From NCBI GenBank assembly GCA_020199975.1, contig JAIVJP010000072.1, positions 1 to 6,640 of the forward strand: a stretch of 6,640 nt of DNA, given 5' to 3'. Positions 1 to 6,580 of this stretch are shown in pieces. The notes under the pieces are model-generated. The model saw only the letters and a program-made list of their open reading frames with translations, searched no databases and was not told the origin of the DNA. How positions within the stretch are numbered: the first letter of the stretch is position 1; every line of letters begins with the position of its first letter. This stretch comes from Acidobacteriota bacterium. Its GTDB lineage: Bacteria > Acidobacteriota > Blastocatellia > Pyrinomonadales > Pyrinomonadaceae. Both the position numbers and the translations under genes were made by a program.

Positions 1-1
1 G

Positions 2-193
2 CTTCCGCCCGACGAGAAAGCAACGACCGCCAACCTAACCATCAGCTATCTCAGACCGCTAAGAAACGGGAGGGCTCAATCCACTGCACGCGTGATCCGC
101 GCCGGCCGGCGCCTCATCGTGGTTTCGGCCGAGTTGGTTGACGATGCTGGGAACCTTATTGCGACCGCACTTACGACGTACATCAAGATTTGA
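2..193 (+). CDS. C-terminal part of a PaaI-family hotdog thioesterase (5' truncated by window edge)
   Basis: An open frame runs from the window edge to a TGA at 191-193 and encodes the last 63 residues of a protein. It reads LPPDEKATTANLTISYLRPL, then a basic stretch RVIRAGRRLIVVSAELVDD, then a final strand ending ATALTTYIKI. This is the typical C-terminal half of PaaI/YdiI-like acyl-CoA thioesterases: a strand followed by a 'YLRP' turn, a G-R-R-L-x-V-V strand, a 'D-x-x-G-x-L-I-A-T' hairpin and a short last strand. Family members hydrolyse acyl-CoA thioesters in the cytoplasm as hotdog-fold oligomers. The active-site region (the Asn/Gly and Asp on the long helix) lies upstream of the window, so activity and substrate cannot be judged. 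The gene is separated from the ABC operon by 366 bp and is probably transcribed independently of it. Confidence 0.75.
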   Translation, partial: LPPDEKATTANLTISYLRPLRNGRAQSTARVIRAGRRLIVVSAELVDDAGNLIATALTTYIKI

Positions 194-235
194 TCCGTGC
201 TGTCCCTTTGTTCAACCTGGCTACAAACCCCGGAC

Positions 236-263
236 TTGACGCATCAGCTCAAACGCTCTTAAT
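236..263 (+). promoter_or_regulatory. Candidate sigma70 promoter for the ABC genes
   Basis: TTGACG (236-241, five of six matches to the -35 consensus) and CTTAAT (258-263, four of six to the -10) are separated by 16 bp on the + strand. It lies after the thioesterase stop and upstream of the ABC gene, which would give a leader of nearly 300 nt containing the 394-425 inverted repeat. This is matched by eye only; a chance match is quite possible. Confidence 0.3.
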
Positions 264-393
264 CCTCAAGCCTTCGGACTTCTTACCTCTCTACATCATC
301 AGTGAACGCCTACGGGCTCAACCACGAACTGACTGACGACCTCTGGGACTCTATTAACGACTGCATGCGGGTCTGCCAGTAATTCTGGCCTTG

Positions 394-425
394 TGTAGGA
401 TGGGCTATATATCCCGCTTCCTACA
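394..425. repeat. Perfect 7-bp inverted repeat with a GGG/CCC and TATATA core
   Basis: TGTAGGA at 394-400 is exactly reverse-complemented by TCCTACA at 419-425. Inside it, GGG (402-404) faces CCC (413-415) around CTATATAT, which contains the self-complementary TATATA at 406-411. The two arm pairs are centred within one base of each other. In RNA this would be an interrupted hairpin; in DNA it could be an operator. TTCTGG (383-388) lies 17 bp before TATATA, so a promoter overlapped by the palindrome is conceivable but weak. The repeat is seen directly; the regulatory role is a guess. Confidence 0.4.
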
Positions 426-559
426 GCATTTTATGCGCGACTTCTTGCGGCTCCGCTTAAGTCCCGCCTCGGGCGTCTGGCGTCTCGAGGGCAAATCGAG
501 CATCATAAAGCTTCAGGGCTTTGCAAAAGATTTAGTCGGATTGCGTCCTGCGCTAGCTC

Positions 560-2302
560 ATGGATGACCTGCGAAAATTTGCCCGATATTTCCTTCCCTA
601 CAAGATCTCGCTGATCACCGGCATTCTTTGCATTCTTGCCAGCGTAGTCTTCAACCTGGCTATTCCTCTCTTCGTTGGCCAGGCGGTGGATGAAAACTGG
701 ACCGAAGTCTCCTGGTCTAAGTTGACTGTGTCGGCGCTAAAAGTGCTGGGTGCAAGTGTGGCTAGCGGCACGTTTCTGTTTCTCCAACGCCACATCCTGA
801 TCGGCATGTCGCGCCACGTCGAATACGACTTGCGCCGGGATTTTTACGCTCATCTCGTCGATCAACCGCTCTCTTTTTTCCAGGAACATCGTACAGGCGA
901 TCTGATGGCTCGTGCGTCCAACGATCTGGCGGCCGTCCGCCAACTGGCCGGTCCGATGATCATGTACACGCTGCAGACGATCTTCGTGGTTCTGCTCGTG
1001 CTACCTCTGATGCTAATGATCAACTGGTGGCTCACACTGCTCCTATTTGTGACCATGCCGCTAGTATCGTTGACGGTTAAGTTCTTCGGTCAACAGGTCC
1101 ACGTCCGTTTCGAAAAGATCCAGGACTTCTTTGCCCAGATTACGGCGCGAGCACAGGAGAACTTTACCGGTGTCCGCGTGGTGCGCGCCTATGCGCAGGA
1201 AGGCGCTGAAATTGAGGCCTTCAACGAATTGAACAGAAAATTCGCGGAGAAAAACTTCAGTCTGGTCAGAATCGATGCGTTGATGCGGCCTCTCATGCAG
1301 TTTTTGATAGGATTCGGTTTCGTTCTCATTATCTGGGCTGGGGTGCCGTTGGCAGTTAGAGGAGAGATCACGGTCGGCCAGTTCACTGTCTTCAATATGT
1401 ACCTGATGCGCCTCATTTGGCCACTGATCGCGCTCGGCTACGTAGTGAATCTCTACCAGCGTGGTACGGCAAGCTTAAAGAGGATGAACGCGATATGGGC
1501 GATCGATCCTGCAATCGGCGACGCCCCTGGAGTTCAGCAGCAAAAGCCGATTGCCGGTGAGATTGAGTTTCGCAACCTGACGTTTAGCTATCGCCTAAAC
1601 GATGAACCGGTACTGCGTGACATTAACTTGCGAATACCGGCCGGTGAGTCGGTCGCCTTCGTCGGACGAACCGGAAGCGGCAAATCCACTCTAGTTAATC
1701 TCATCCCGCGATTAATCGAAGCGCCTGAGAACGCCGTCTTTATCGACAGCGTTCCGGTGCAGGATTATTCACTCGCGCAGTTGCGCTCGAGCATTGGCTA
1801 CGTTCCCCAGGAGACTTTCCTCTTTAGTGATTCGCTCGCGGACAACATCGCTTTTGGGGTGGAGAAAGCTGAACGCGCCGAGGTCGAGTGGGTGGCCGAG
1901 ATGGCGGGGCTGGCAGACGATATTAAAAGCTTTCCCGACGGCTTCGACACTTTGGTGGGCGAGAGAGGTATCACTCTCTCAGGAGGTCAGAAGCAAAGAA
2001 CAGCCATCGCCCGCGCCGTATTGCGCGAGCCAAAGATCCTGATCCTCGACGACGCTTTGTCTTCAGTTGACACGTATACGGAAGAGAAGATCCTGAGACG
2101 ACTGCGAGGCCTGATGCGCGATCGAACAAGCCTGATTGTTTCGCATCGCATCTCGACGGTACGTGATGCCGACCGGATTTGTGTGCTCGACGAGGGACGC
2201 ATTGTCGAGCAGGGCACACATCATGAGTTGTTGGCGCTGGGCGGTGAGTATGCCGATCTTTACGAACGACAACTGCTCGAAGAGGAACTGGCAGCAACCT
2301 AA
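560..2302 (+). CDS. ABC exporter half-transporter, degenerate-site subunit of an MdlA/YheI-like heterodimer
   Basis: This 580-residue protein has the standard order of a type IV ABC exporter half: a six-helix membrane domain (residues about 10-310, helices near 15-40, 55-80, 130-152, 155-177, 242-265 and 272-300) followed by a nucleotide-binding domain (about 333-580). Motifs are Walker A GRTGSGKST (369-377), Q-loop Gln417, signature LSGGQ (473-477), Walker B ILILDD (493-498), D-loop SSVD (501-504) and H-loop His529. The residue after the Walker B Asp is Asp498 rather than the catalytic Glu, as is typical of the degenerate subunit of heterodimeric exporters such as TM287/288, BmrCD and MdlAB. 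Length is normal for the family. An in-frame TAG at 554-556 makes ATG 560 the first usable start, although no clear ribosome-binding site precedes it. It would act in the inner membrane with the product of the next gene. The substrate (drug, lipid or peptide) cannot be read from the sequence. Confidence 0.93.
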   Translation: MDDLRKFARYFLPYKISLITGILCILASVVFNLAIPLFVGQAVDENWTEVSWSKLTVSALKVLGASVASGTFLFLQRHILIGMSRHVEYDLRRDFYAHLVDQPLSFFQEHRTGDLMARASNDLAAVRQLAGPMIMYTLQTIFVVLLVLPLMLMINWWLTLLLFVTMPLVSLTVKFFGQQVHVRFEKIQDFFAQITARAQENFTGVRVVRAYAQEGAEIEAFNELNRKFAEKNFSLVRIDALMRPLMQFLIGFGFVLIIWAGVPLAVRGEITVGQFTVFNMYLMRLIWPLIALGYVVNLYQRGTASLKRMNAIWAIDPAIGDAPGVQQQKPIAGEIEFRNLTFSYRLNDEPVLRDINLRIPAGESVAFVGRTGSGKSTLVNLIPRLIEAPENAVFIDSVPVQDYSLAQLRSSIGYVPQETFLFSDSLADNIAFGVEKAERAEVEWVAEMAGLADDIKSFPDGFDTLVGERGITLSGGQKQRTAIARAVLREPKILILDDALSSVDTYTEEKILRRLRGLMRDRTSLIVSHRISTVRDADRICVLDEGRIVEQGTHHELLALGGEYADLYERQLLEEELAAT

Positions 2303-2305
2303 CTC

Positions 2306-2326
2306 ATTGCCAATTGCCAATTGCCT
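2306..2326. repeat. Tandem heptamer ATTGCCA, three copies
   Basis: ATTGCCA occurs at 2306-2312 and 2313-2319, with a third copy at 2320-2326 that ends in T instead of A. It begins only three bases after the stop codon of the first ABC gene. The 7-nt period resembles the short tandemly repeated repetitive sequences described from cyanobacteria; a link to those is only an analogy. Confidence 0.75.
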
Positions 2327-2421
2327 ATTTGAGTGACTGCGGAAGTATTGCCTTAGATTGTCAATTGAATGCAGTCAACAATGGGCAAGCTAATTGGCGC
2401 TAAGCAATCTAGTCGGCGATA

Positions 2422-2449
2422 GCAAATCGGCATTAGGAAATCGGAAATA
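2422..2449. repeat. Degenerate heptamer array GGAAATC type, four units, reverse sense to the left array
   Basis: Four consecutive 7-nt units are GCAAATC (2422-2428), GGCATTA (2429-2435), GGAAATC (2436-2442) and GGAAATA (2443-2449). Read on the minus strand they become pyrimidine-rich units such as GATTTCC, the same style as the left array and as the arrays at 6470-6497. The last unit supplies GGA (2443-2445), nine bases before the ATG at 2455. It is the only Shine-Dalgarno-like run for the downstream gene. Confidence 0.55.
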
Positions 2450-2454
2450 GAACA

Positions 2455-4172
2455 ATGTCTACGGCCGTAAAACAATTCCACGAAGAAGAAGCAATCGGGA
2501 AGACCTACGACTTTCAGATTGCCCGCCGGCTGCTGAGGTATCTCAGCCCTTACCTGCGCATGCTGATTTCCGCACTGATTTTCACTCTGGTGCTTAATCT
2601 GCTGGGTGTTCTGCAGCCGAAATTTACGCAGTTGACATCCGTCGCGAGCTTTACGACAAGCTGCAACACCAGGAAGTCGCCTACTACGATCGCAACCCCG
2701 TGGGCCGCATCATGACGCGACTCACCAATGACGTTGATTCGTTGAACGAACTCTTCACCCAAGGCGTGACGGACGTGCTCGGCGATGTGGTCATGATCGT
2801 TGCGATCATTGGCGTGATGTTGTGGATGGACGTGCGGTTAACATTGGTGACGTTGTTGACTGTGCCGATGCTTTTTGCGGCCACTACATGGTTTCGCAAG
2901 GGTGCACGTCGCGGTTATGACATGGTCAGGACGCGAATTGCGCGCATCAACGCGTTCCTTCAGGAGCATTTCGCCGGGGCGCAGACCGTGCAAATCTTCA
3001 ACGCTGAAGCAAAGTCGCTGCAAAAGTTCGAAGCGATCAATGACGATTATCGCAAGGCCAATATTGATACGATCTTCTTTTATGCAGTCTTCTTTCCCTT
3101 AGTCGATTTCATCGGCGCCGTAGGAATTGCGCTGGTTATCTGGTATGGCGGTTATCGAGTCATGAACGGGGCCCTGACCTTGGGCGCGCTGGTGGCTTTT
3201 ATTCAATATTCGGGCTTTCTCTTCCAACCGATACGCGACATTTCCGATAAGTACAACGTCCTGCAAGCGGCGGTTGTGGCTTCGCACCGCATCTTCAAGA
3301 CTCTGGATTTGCCGGTGGCCATCAAGAACCTTGAGACCCCACTCAAATCGGGCCGGGCGCGAGGTTACATCGAATTTCAGAATGTTTGGTTCGCTTATAA
3401 AGATGACGACTGGGTGCTGAAGGATGTTTCCTTTGCCGTAAGTCCGGGGCAGTCGGTAGCGCTCGTTGGTCATACCGGCTCAGGTAAGACAACGATTACC
3501 AACCTGTTAATGCGCTTCTACGACATCCACAGCGGACACATACTGCTGGACGGCGTGGATCTTCGCGATTGGGACCTGCAATCGCTGCGCGAAAACTTCG
3601 CAGTCGTGCTGCAGGACATTTTCCTTTTCAGCGGTACCGTTGAGAGCAACATTCGGCTCGGCCGTAACGATATTTCGGACGAGCGAGTCACGTGGGCGGC
3701 CAAGGAAGTTCATGCCAACAAGTTCATCGAACGTTTGAATCACGGTTACAGGACGGAAGTAAAAGAGCGCGGCGCGGGGCTTTCTGTTGGTCAGAAACAG
3801 TTGATTTCGTTTGCTCGCGCCCTAGCGTTTGATCCCGCTCTCCTGATTCTTGACGAAGCCACCAGCTCCATCGACACTGAAACCGAGCAGTTGATTCAGC
3901 AAGCCATCGAGCGCGTAATGCGGGACCGCACCTCGATTGTCGTGGCGCACCGGCTGTCGACCGTGCAAAGAGCGGATCGAATCATCGTGCTTCATCACGG
4001 CGAAATTCGCGAGCAAGGTAACCATCAACAGTTGCTCGCCGAGCGCGGACTCTACTGGATGCTGTACAAGCTTCAGTATGCCGATGGTGCACGATCGCAA
4101 GCTGTCACCACCCTCCCAACTGATGAGGAAGAGCCGGCGCCGGCTACCGGCGGGCTCCAGTTCAGCGAGTAG
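2455..4172 (+). pseudogene. ABC exporter half-transporter, catalytic-site subunit of an MdlB/YheH-like heterodimer; internal deletion plus frameshift
   Basis: The N-terminal part is read from ATG 2455 (MSTAVKQFHEEEAIGKTYDF, then transmembrane helix 1) to about KFTQL at 2634. That frame then runs out of phase to a TGA at 2713-2715. The family sequence resumes in another frame at 2634 with DIRRELYDKLQHQEVAYYDR and stays open to 4172. Compared with the neighbouring subunit, where the matching points are about residues 43 and 89, some 45-60 residues covering the first external loop and helix 2 are absent. The rest is well preserved. Counted from a GTG at 2700 (490 codons), it has four membrane helices, Walker A GHTGSGKTT (257-265), Q-loop Gln305, signature LSVGQ (361-365), Walker B LLILDE with catalytic Glu386, and H-loop His417. 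The intact motifs and long open frame point to a recent break or an assembly error. Initiation at GTG 2700 would give a protein lacking helices 1-2, probably unable to form a pore. It is the natural partner of the 560-2302 product. Confidence 0.85.
2629..2642 (+). other. Deletion/frameshift junction in the second ABC gene
   Basis: Up to TTG at 2632-2634 the upstream frame gives family-like sequence (LQPKFTQL). From GAC at 2634-2636 a different frame gives DIRREL, the start of the first cytoplasmic coupling region. The two segments therefore meet within a few bases, with the region between them missing. There is no slippery heptamer or stem-loop that would suggest programmed frameshifting, and frameshifting could not restore the missing residues. 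Confidence 0.8.
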
Positions 4173-4304
4173 TTACTTTGCAGTGCGCCGGCAGAGCGCA
4201 GCGGCGACGGCGCTTTGGCTGAAACAGATCGGACAGCAAATCCAAAGCGGTGTCGCGCTGCGCTTGCCACCGCACTCCATAAAGCTAAGGGAATAACCGC
4301 GATC

Positions 4305-4309
4305 AGGAG
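4305..4309 (+). promoter_or_regulatory. Ribosome-binding site that fixes the esterase start at 4317
   Basis: AGGAG at 4305-4309 lies seven bases before ATG 4317. It is only one base before the in-frame ATG 4311, too close to serve it. The open frame extends further up to an ATG at 4215, but that extension is rich in Ala/Arg and would place a poor N-terminal tail ahead of an obvious signal peptide. Confidence 0.7.
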
Positions 4310-4316
4310 AATGTCC

Positions 4317-6074
4317 ATGAGATCAAAAACAAAAGTGCGCCTGTTTTTATTCTTGCCAATTCTTGTTGCGGTGTTGCTGTTACCGCAAAGTGCACAACTA
4401 AGAAATGAGCAAAACAGTGGTTTGCGATTTGCAGTCTCCTTTCCGGAAACGAGCAACAAAGAGGCGCTTGATGGAAGGCTCCTTCTGCTCGTCTCAGCCG
4501 ACAGTTCCCGAGAACCGCGCTTTCAAATCAGCGAGGACCTGACCACTCAACAGGTATTTGGGATTGATGTGGAAGGCCTAAAACCCGGTCAGGAAGCCAG
4601 TGTGGCTGCAGATGCCTTCGGCTATCCTGTGAGGAGCCTCGCCCAAGTGCCTCGCGGAGAATACACAGTGCAGGCGCTGCTCCATCGCTATGAAACATTC
4701 AAACGATCTGATGGTCACACGGTGAAGCTGCCCATGGATCGCGGCGAAGGCCAGCAATGGAACCGCGCCCCAGGAAATCTCTACAGCACTCCGCGAAAGG
4801 TAACTATCGATCCGCAGAAGTCTGACACTATCAAGATGCTCCTGGACAAAGTGATTCCACCCATCGTGCCGCCTAAAGACACGAAGTACATCAAGCACGT
4901 GAAGATGCAGAGCAAGCTGCTCTCTGATTTCTGGGGCCGGCCCATGTATCTGGGTGCAAACATCCTGCTGCCCGAAGGTTTCGATTCGCATCCAAACGCT
5001 CGCTATCCGCTGGTCATCTTCCACGGTCACTTCCCTGCCGACTTTGGCGGCTTTCGGGAGCAGCCTCCTGATCCCAACCTGAAACCTGAATACAGTGAGA
5101 GGTTCAAACTCGAAGGCTATAACAAGATTGTTCAGGAGCAGGCGTACAAGTTTTACCAGGAATGGACCGGGCCAAACTTCCCGCGCATGATCATCATGGA
5201 GATTCAGCATGCGAATCCCTACTACGACGACTCCTACGCGGTGAATTCCGCGAACCTTGGTCCTTATGGGGACGCGATAACTTACGAACTGGTGCCTTTT
5301 ATCGAAAAGCAATTTCGCGGCATCGGGAAAGGCTGGGCGCGCTTTATGTATGGCGGCTCGACCGGTGGCTGGGAAGCGCTCGCGGCTCAGGTTTTCTATC
5401 CAGACGAGTACAACGGTGCGTGGGGCGCGTGTCCCGACCCGATCGACTTTCGCGCTTACACCGTAGTCAACATCTATGAGCATAAGAATGCCTATCGCGC
5501 CGACAGCAAATGGAAACAAACCCCGCGTCCAGGAAAACGAAATTACCTGGGAGAGCTGGCGGCGACCATCGAGGAAATGAATCACATGGAGTTGGCCCTC
5601 GGAACCAAGAGCCGGTCAGGTGGCCAGTGGGACATTTGGGAAGCTGTCTATTCGCCTGTTGGCAAGGATGGTTATCCCAAACCTATCTGGAACAAGCTCA
5701 CGGGCGAGATCGATCATTTTGTCGCCGCGCATTGGCGGGAGCATTACGATCTTGGCCACATCTTGAAAAGAGACTGGAGCAAGCTTGGACCAAAGCTCGC
5801 AGGCAAGATTCACATCTACGTAGGCGAAGCCGATAACTATTTCCTCAACGACGCAGTCTATTTGGTAGAGGATTTCCTGAAGACCACAAATAATCCGCAC
5901 TACGGTGGTGAAGTGGATTATGAGCCACGTGCCGAACACTGTTGGAATGGCGATCACACGCGGCCTAACGCCATCTCACGACTCCGTTATCATCAGTTTT
6001 ACGCGCCCAAGATCGTGAATCGCATCTTGAAGAGCGCGCCTCCGGGAGCGGACTTAACGAGTTGGCGATATTAG
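4317..6074 (+). CDS. Exported alpha/beta-hydrolase, putative esterase (esterase D/enterochelin-esterase-like fold)
   Basis: Read from ATG 4317 the protein has 585 residues. It opens with a Sec-type signal peptide: basic MRSKTKVR, a hydrophobic core (about 9-22) and a likely cleavage near residue 26. There is no lipobox Cys. Residues about 36-170 form an N-terminal beta-rich region I do not recognise. The hydrolase domain follows (about 200-575). The nucleophile elbow GGSTGG places Ser348, strand YVGEADNYF offers Asp506 as the acid, and EHCWNGDH offers His541 (or His547) as the base. HGHF at 236-239 is a probable oxyanion-loop strand. This matches the putative esterase family (Pfam PF00756-like) in layout. 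About 158 residues separate Ser348 from Asp506, more than in small esterases, so a large lid or cap rich in Trp/Tyr is likely. The protein probably acts in the periplasm or outside the cell; the ester substrate is unknown. The VOC gene starts 5 bp after its stop, implying co-expression. A peptidase activity cannot be excluded. Confidence 0.8.
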   Translation: MRSKTKVRLFLFLPILVAVLLLPQSAQLRNEQNSGLRFAVSFPETSNKEALDGRLLLLVSADSSREPRFQISEDLTTQQVFGIDVEGLKPGQEASVAADAFGYPVRSLAQVPRGEYTVQALLHRYETFKRSDGHTVKLPMDRGEGQQWNRAPGNLYSTPRKVTIDPQKSDTIKMLLDKVIPPIVPPKDTKYIKHVKMQSKLLSDFWGRPMYLGANILLPEGFDSHPNARYPLVIFHGHFPADFGGFREQPPDPNLKPEYSERFKLEGYNKIVQEQAYKFYQEWTGPNFPRMIIMEIQHANPYYDDSYAVNSANLGPYGDAITYELVPFIEKQFRGIGKGWARFMYGGSTGGWEALAAQVFYPDEYNGAWGACPDPIDFRAYTVVNIYEHKNAYRADSKWKQTPRPGKRNYLGELAATIEEMNHMELALGTKSRSGGQWDIWEAVYSPVGKDGYPKPIWNKLTGEIDHFVAAHWREHYDLGHILKRDWSKLGPKLAGKIHIYVGEADNYFLNDAVYLVEDFLKTTNNPHYGGEVDYEPRAEHCWNGDHTRPNAISRLRYHQFYAPKIVNRILKSAPPGADLTSWRY

Positions 6075-6079
6075 GAACT

Positions 6080-6448
6080 ATGGATGCACATACCATCACC
6101 AAAATCACTCTGCGTTCGACTGATTTCGAGCGAACACTTCGTTTCTACAATGAACTCTTCGGTTGGAAGTTTCACCAACACTCTCCCACGTATCTTGGAT
6201 TCGAGCCCCCCGCAGGCATAGACGGTGGCTTTCAGAAGGTTGACTTTTTCAGTCCCGGTGATTCCGTGCTCATCTACGTTCTTGTTGACGACTTCGAACC
6301 TTATCTCCGTCGCATCCCCGAACTTGAAGGGACTTCCGCCGCAGAGGTAGAGGTGGTTACCGGGTACGGTGAATACGTGCGATTCTATGATCCTGACGGA
6401 AATCGCTTTGCGCTTTGGAGAACAGTAGTCCAACCGCTCGAGCAGTAG
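6080..6448 (+). CDS. VOC (glyoxalase/bleomycin-resistance fold) family protein
   Basis: This 122-residue protein is a single vicinal-oxygen-chelate unit of two beta-alpha-beta-beta-beta modules. Module one begins ITKITLRSTDFERTLRFYNE followed by LFGWKF. Module two includes VLIYVLVDDFEPYLRRI and ends with the family hallmark YDPDGNRFALWR. It resembles the COG3324 type ('enzyme related to lactoylglutathione lyase'). The usual metal ligands look absent: Lys replaces the His/Gln of the first strand (K-I-T-L), and Ala replaces the Glu in the final F-x-L-W motif. A metal-dependent glyoxalase I activity is therefore unlikely; a binding or modified enzymatic role is possible. ATG 6080 was chosen over a TTG at 6062, which would overlap the esterase stop; AGGA at 6073-6076 lies three bases before it. 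The start is 5 bp after the esterase stop, suggesting translational coupling. The last codons CAG-TAG lie inside the inverted-repeat element that follows. Confidence 0.85.
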   Translation: MDAHTITKITLRSTDFERTLRFYNELFGWKFHQHSPTYLGFEPPAGIDGGFQKVDFFSPGDSVLIYVLVDDFEPYLRRIPELEGTSAAEVEVVTGYGEYVRFYDPDGNRFALWRTVVQPLEQ

Positions 6449-6469
6449 CCCGACTGTTAAGGAGGGCTC

Positions 6470-6497
6470 ATTTTCCATTTTCCATTTTCCATTTCTC
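6470..6497. repeat. Tandem heptamer ATTTTCC, three perfect copies plus one variant
   Basis: ATTTTCC repeats at 6470-6476, 6477-6483 and 6484-6490, followed by the variant ATTTCTC at 6491-6497 and then ATTGGCT. It lies directly inside the left arm of the 6442-6627 element. Confidence 0.85.
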
Positions 6498-6580
6498 ATT
6501 GGCTGAGAAACGTACTGCGTTTCCATTTGTAAGCGGCGATGGTGTCTAACGAGTGAAGAGAGCGCACCCCTATCTCGAAT

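Larger units (their letters stand above)
194..559 (+). other. 366-bp non-coding leader upstream of the ABC genes
   Basis: I see no convincing gene here on either strand. The stretch contains a candidate sigma70 promoter (236-263), a small imperfect hairpin with a cTTCGg tetraloop (268-281, one mismatch, no T tract, so not a good terminator), the inverted repeat at 394-425, and a minor inverted repeat CTCGA/TCGAG (484-488 and 496-500). Only very short open frames occur, the longest noticed being 26 codons from a GTG at 302. No Shine-Dalgarno run is seen just before the ATG at 560. Confidence 0.5.
2303..2454. repeat. Heptamer-repeat spacer between the two ABC genes, mirrored arrays around a structured core
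   Basis: The 152-bp spacer has three parts. On the left is a 7-nt array ATTGCCA (2306-2326). On the right is a degenerate 7-nt array of the GGAAATC type in opposite sense (2422-2449). The core between them holds two perfect 7-bp inverted repeats: TGACTGC (2334-2340) with GCAGTCA (2371-2377), and TAGATTG (2354-2360) with CAATCTA (2405-2411). These two pairings interleave, so both together would form an H-type pseudoknot topology if transcribed. No coding potential is seen. The same left-array/core/reverse-array plan recurs at 6442-6627, which suggests a repeat family rather than a gene-specific regulator. Confidence 0.5.

Noticed and set aside
302..382. 26-codon frame from GTG 302 (ends DSINDCMRVCQ)
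   Set aside because: It is very short, has no good ribosome-binding site and matches no family I recognise. It cannot be separated from chance.
2629..2715. Programmed ribosomal frameshift in the second ABC gene
   Set aside because: No slippery sequence or stimulatory stem is visible. Residues expected between the two frames are missing altogether, which a frameshift cannot supply.
4132..4145. 14-bp perfect palindrome AGCCGGCGCCGGCT
   Set aside because: It lies in the Pro/Ala-rich tail of the second ABC gene and is explained by GC-rich coding of E-P-A-P-A. There is no second copy nearby.
4185..4213. Rho-independent terminator after the ABC genes (GCGCCG facing CGGCGC)
   Set aside because: The loop is 17 nt and the stem is followed by TTTGG rather than a T tract. 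In a GC-rich spacer such 6-bp pairs are common.
4215..4316. Upstream start of the esterase at ATG 4215
   Set aside because: The extra 34 residues have no ribosome-binding site and would bury the signal peptide. AGGAG at 4305-4309 fits ATG 4317.
4578..5585. 335-codon open frame on the minus strand
   Set aside because: It lies wholly antisense to the esterase, whose + strand product has a signal peptide and catalytic motifs. The antisense translation shows no recognisable domain, and long antisense frames arise easily in GC-rich coding DNA.
6062..6079. TTG 6062 as the VOC start
   Set aside because: It would overlap the end of the esterase and add residues MAILGT that are not part of the VOC fold. 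ATG 6080 has an AGGA run just upstream.
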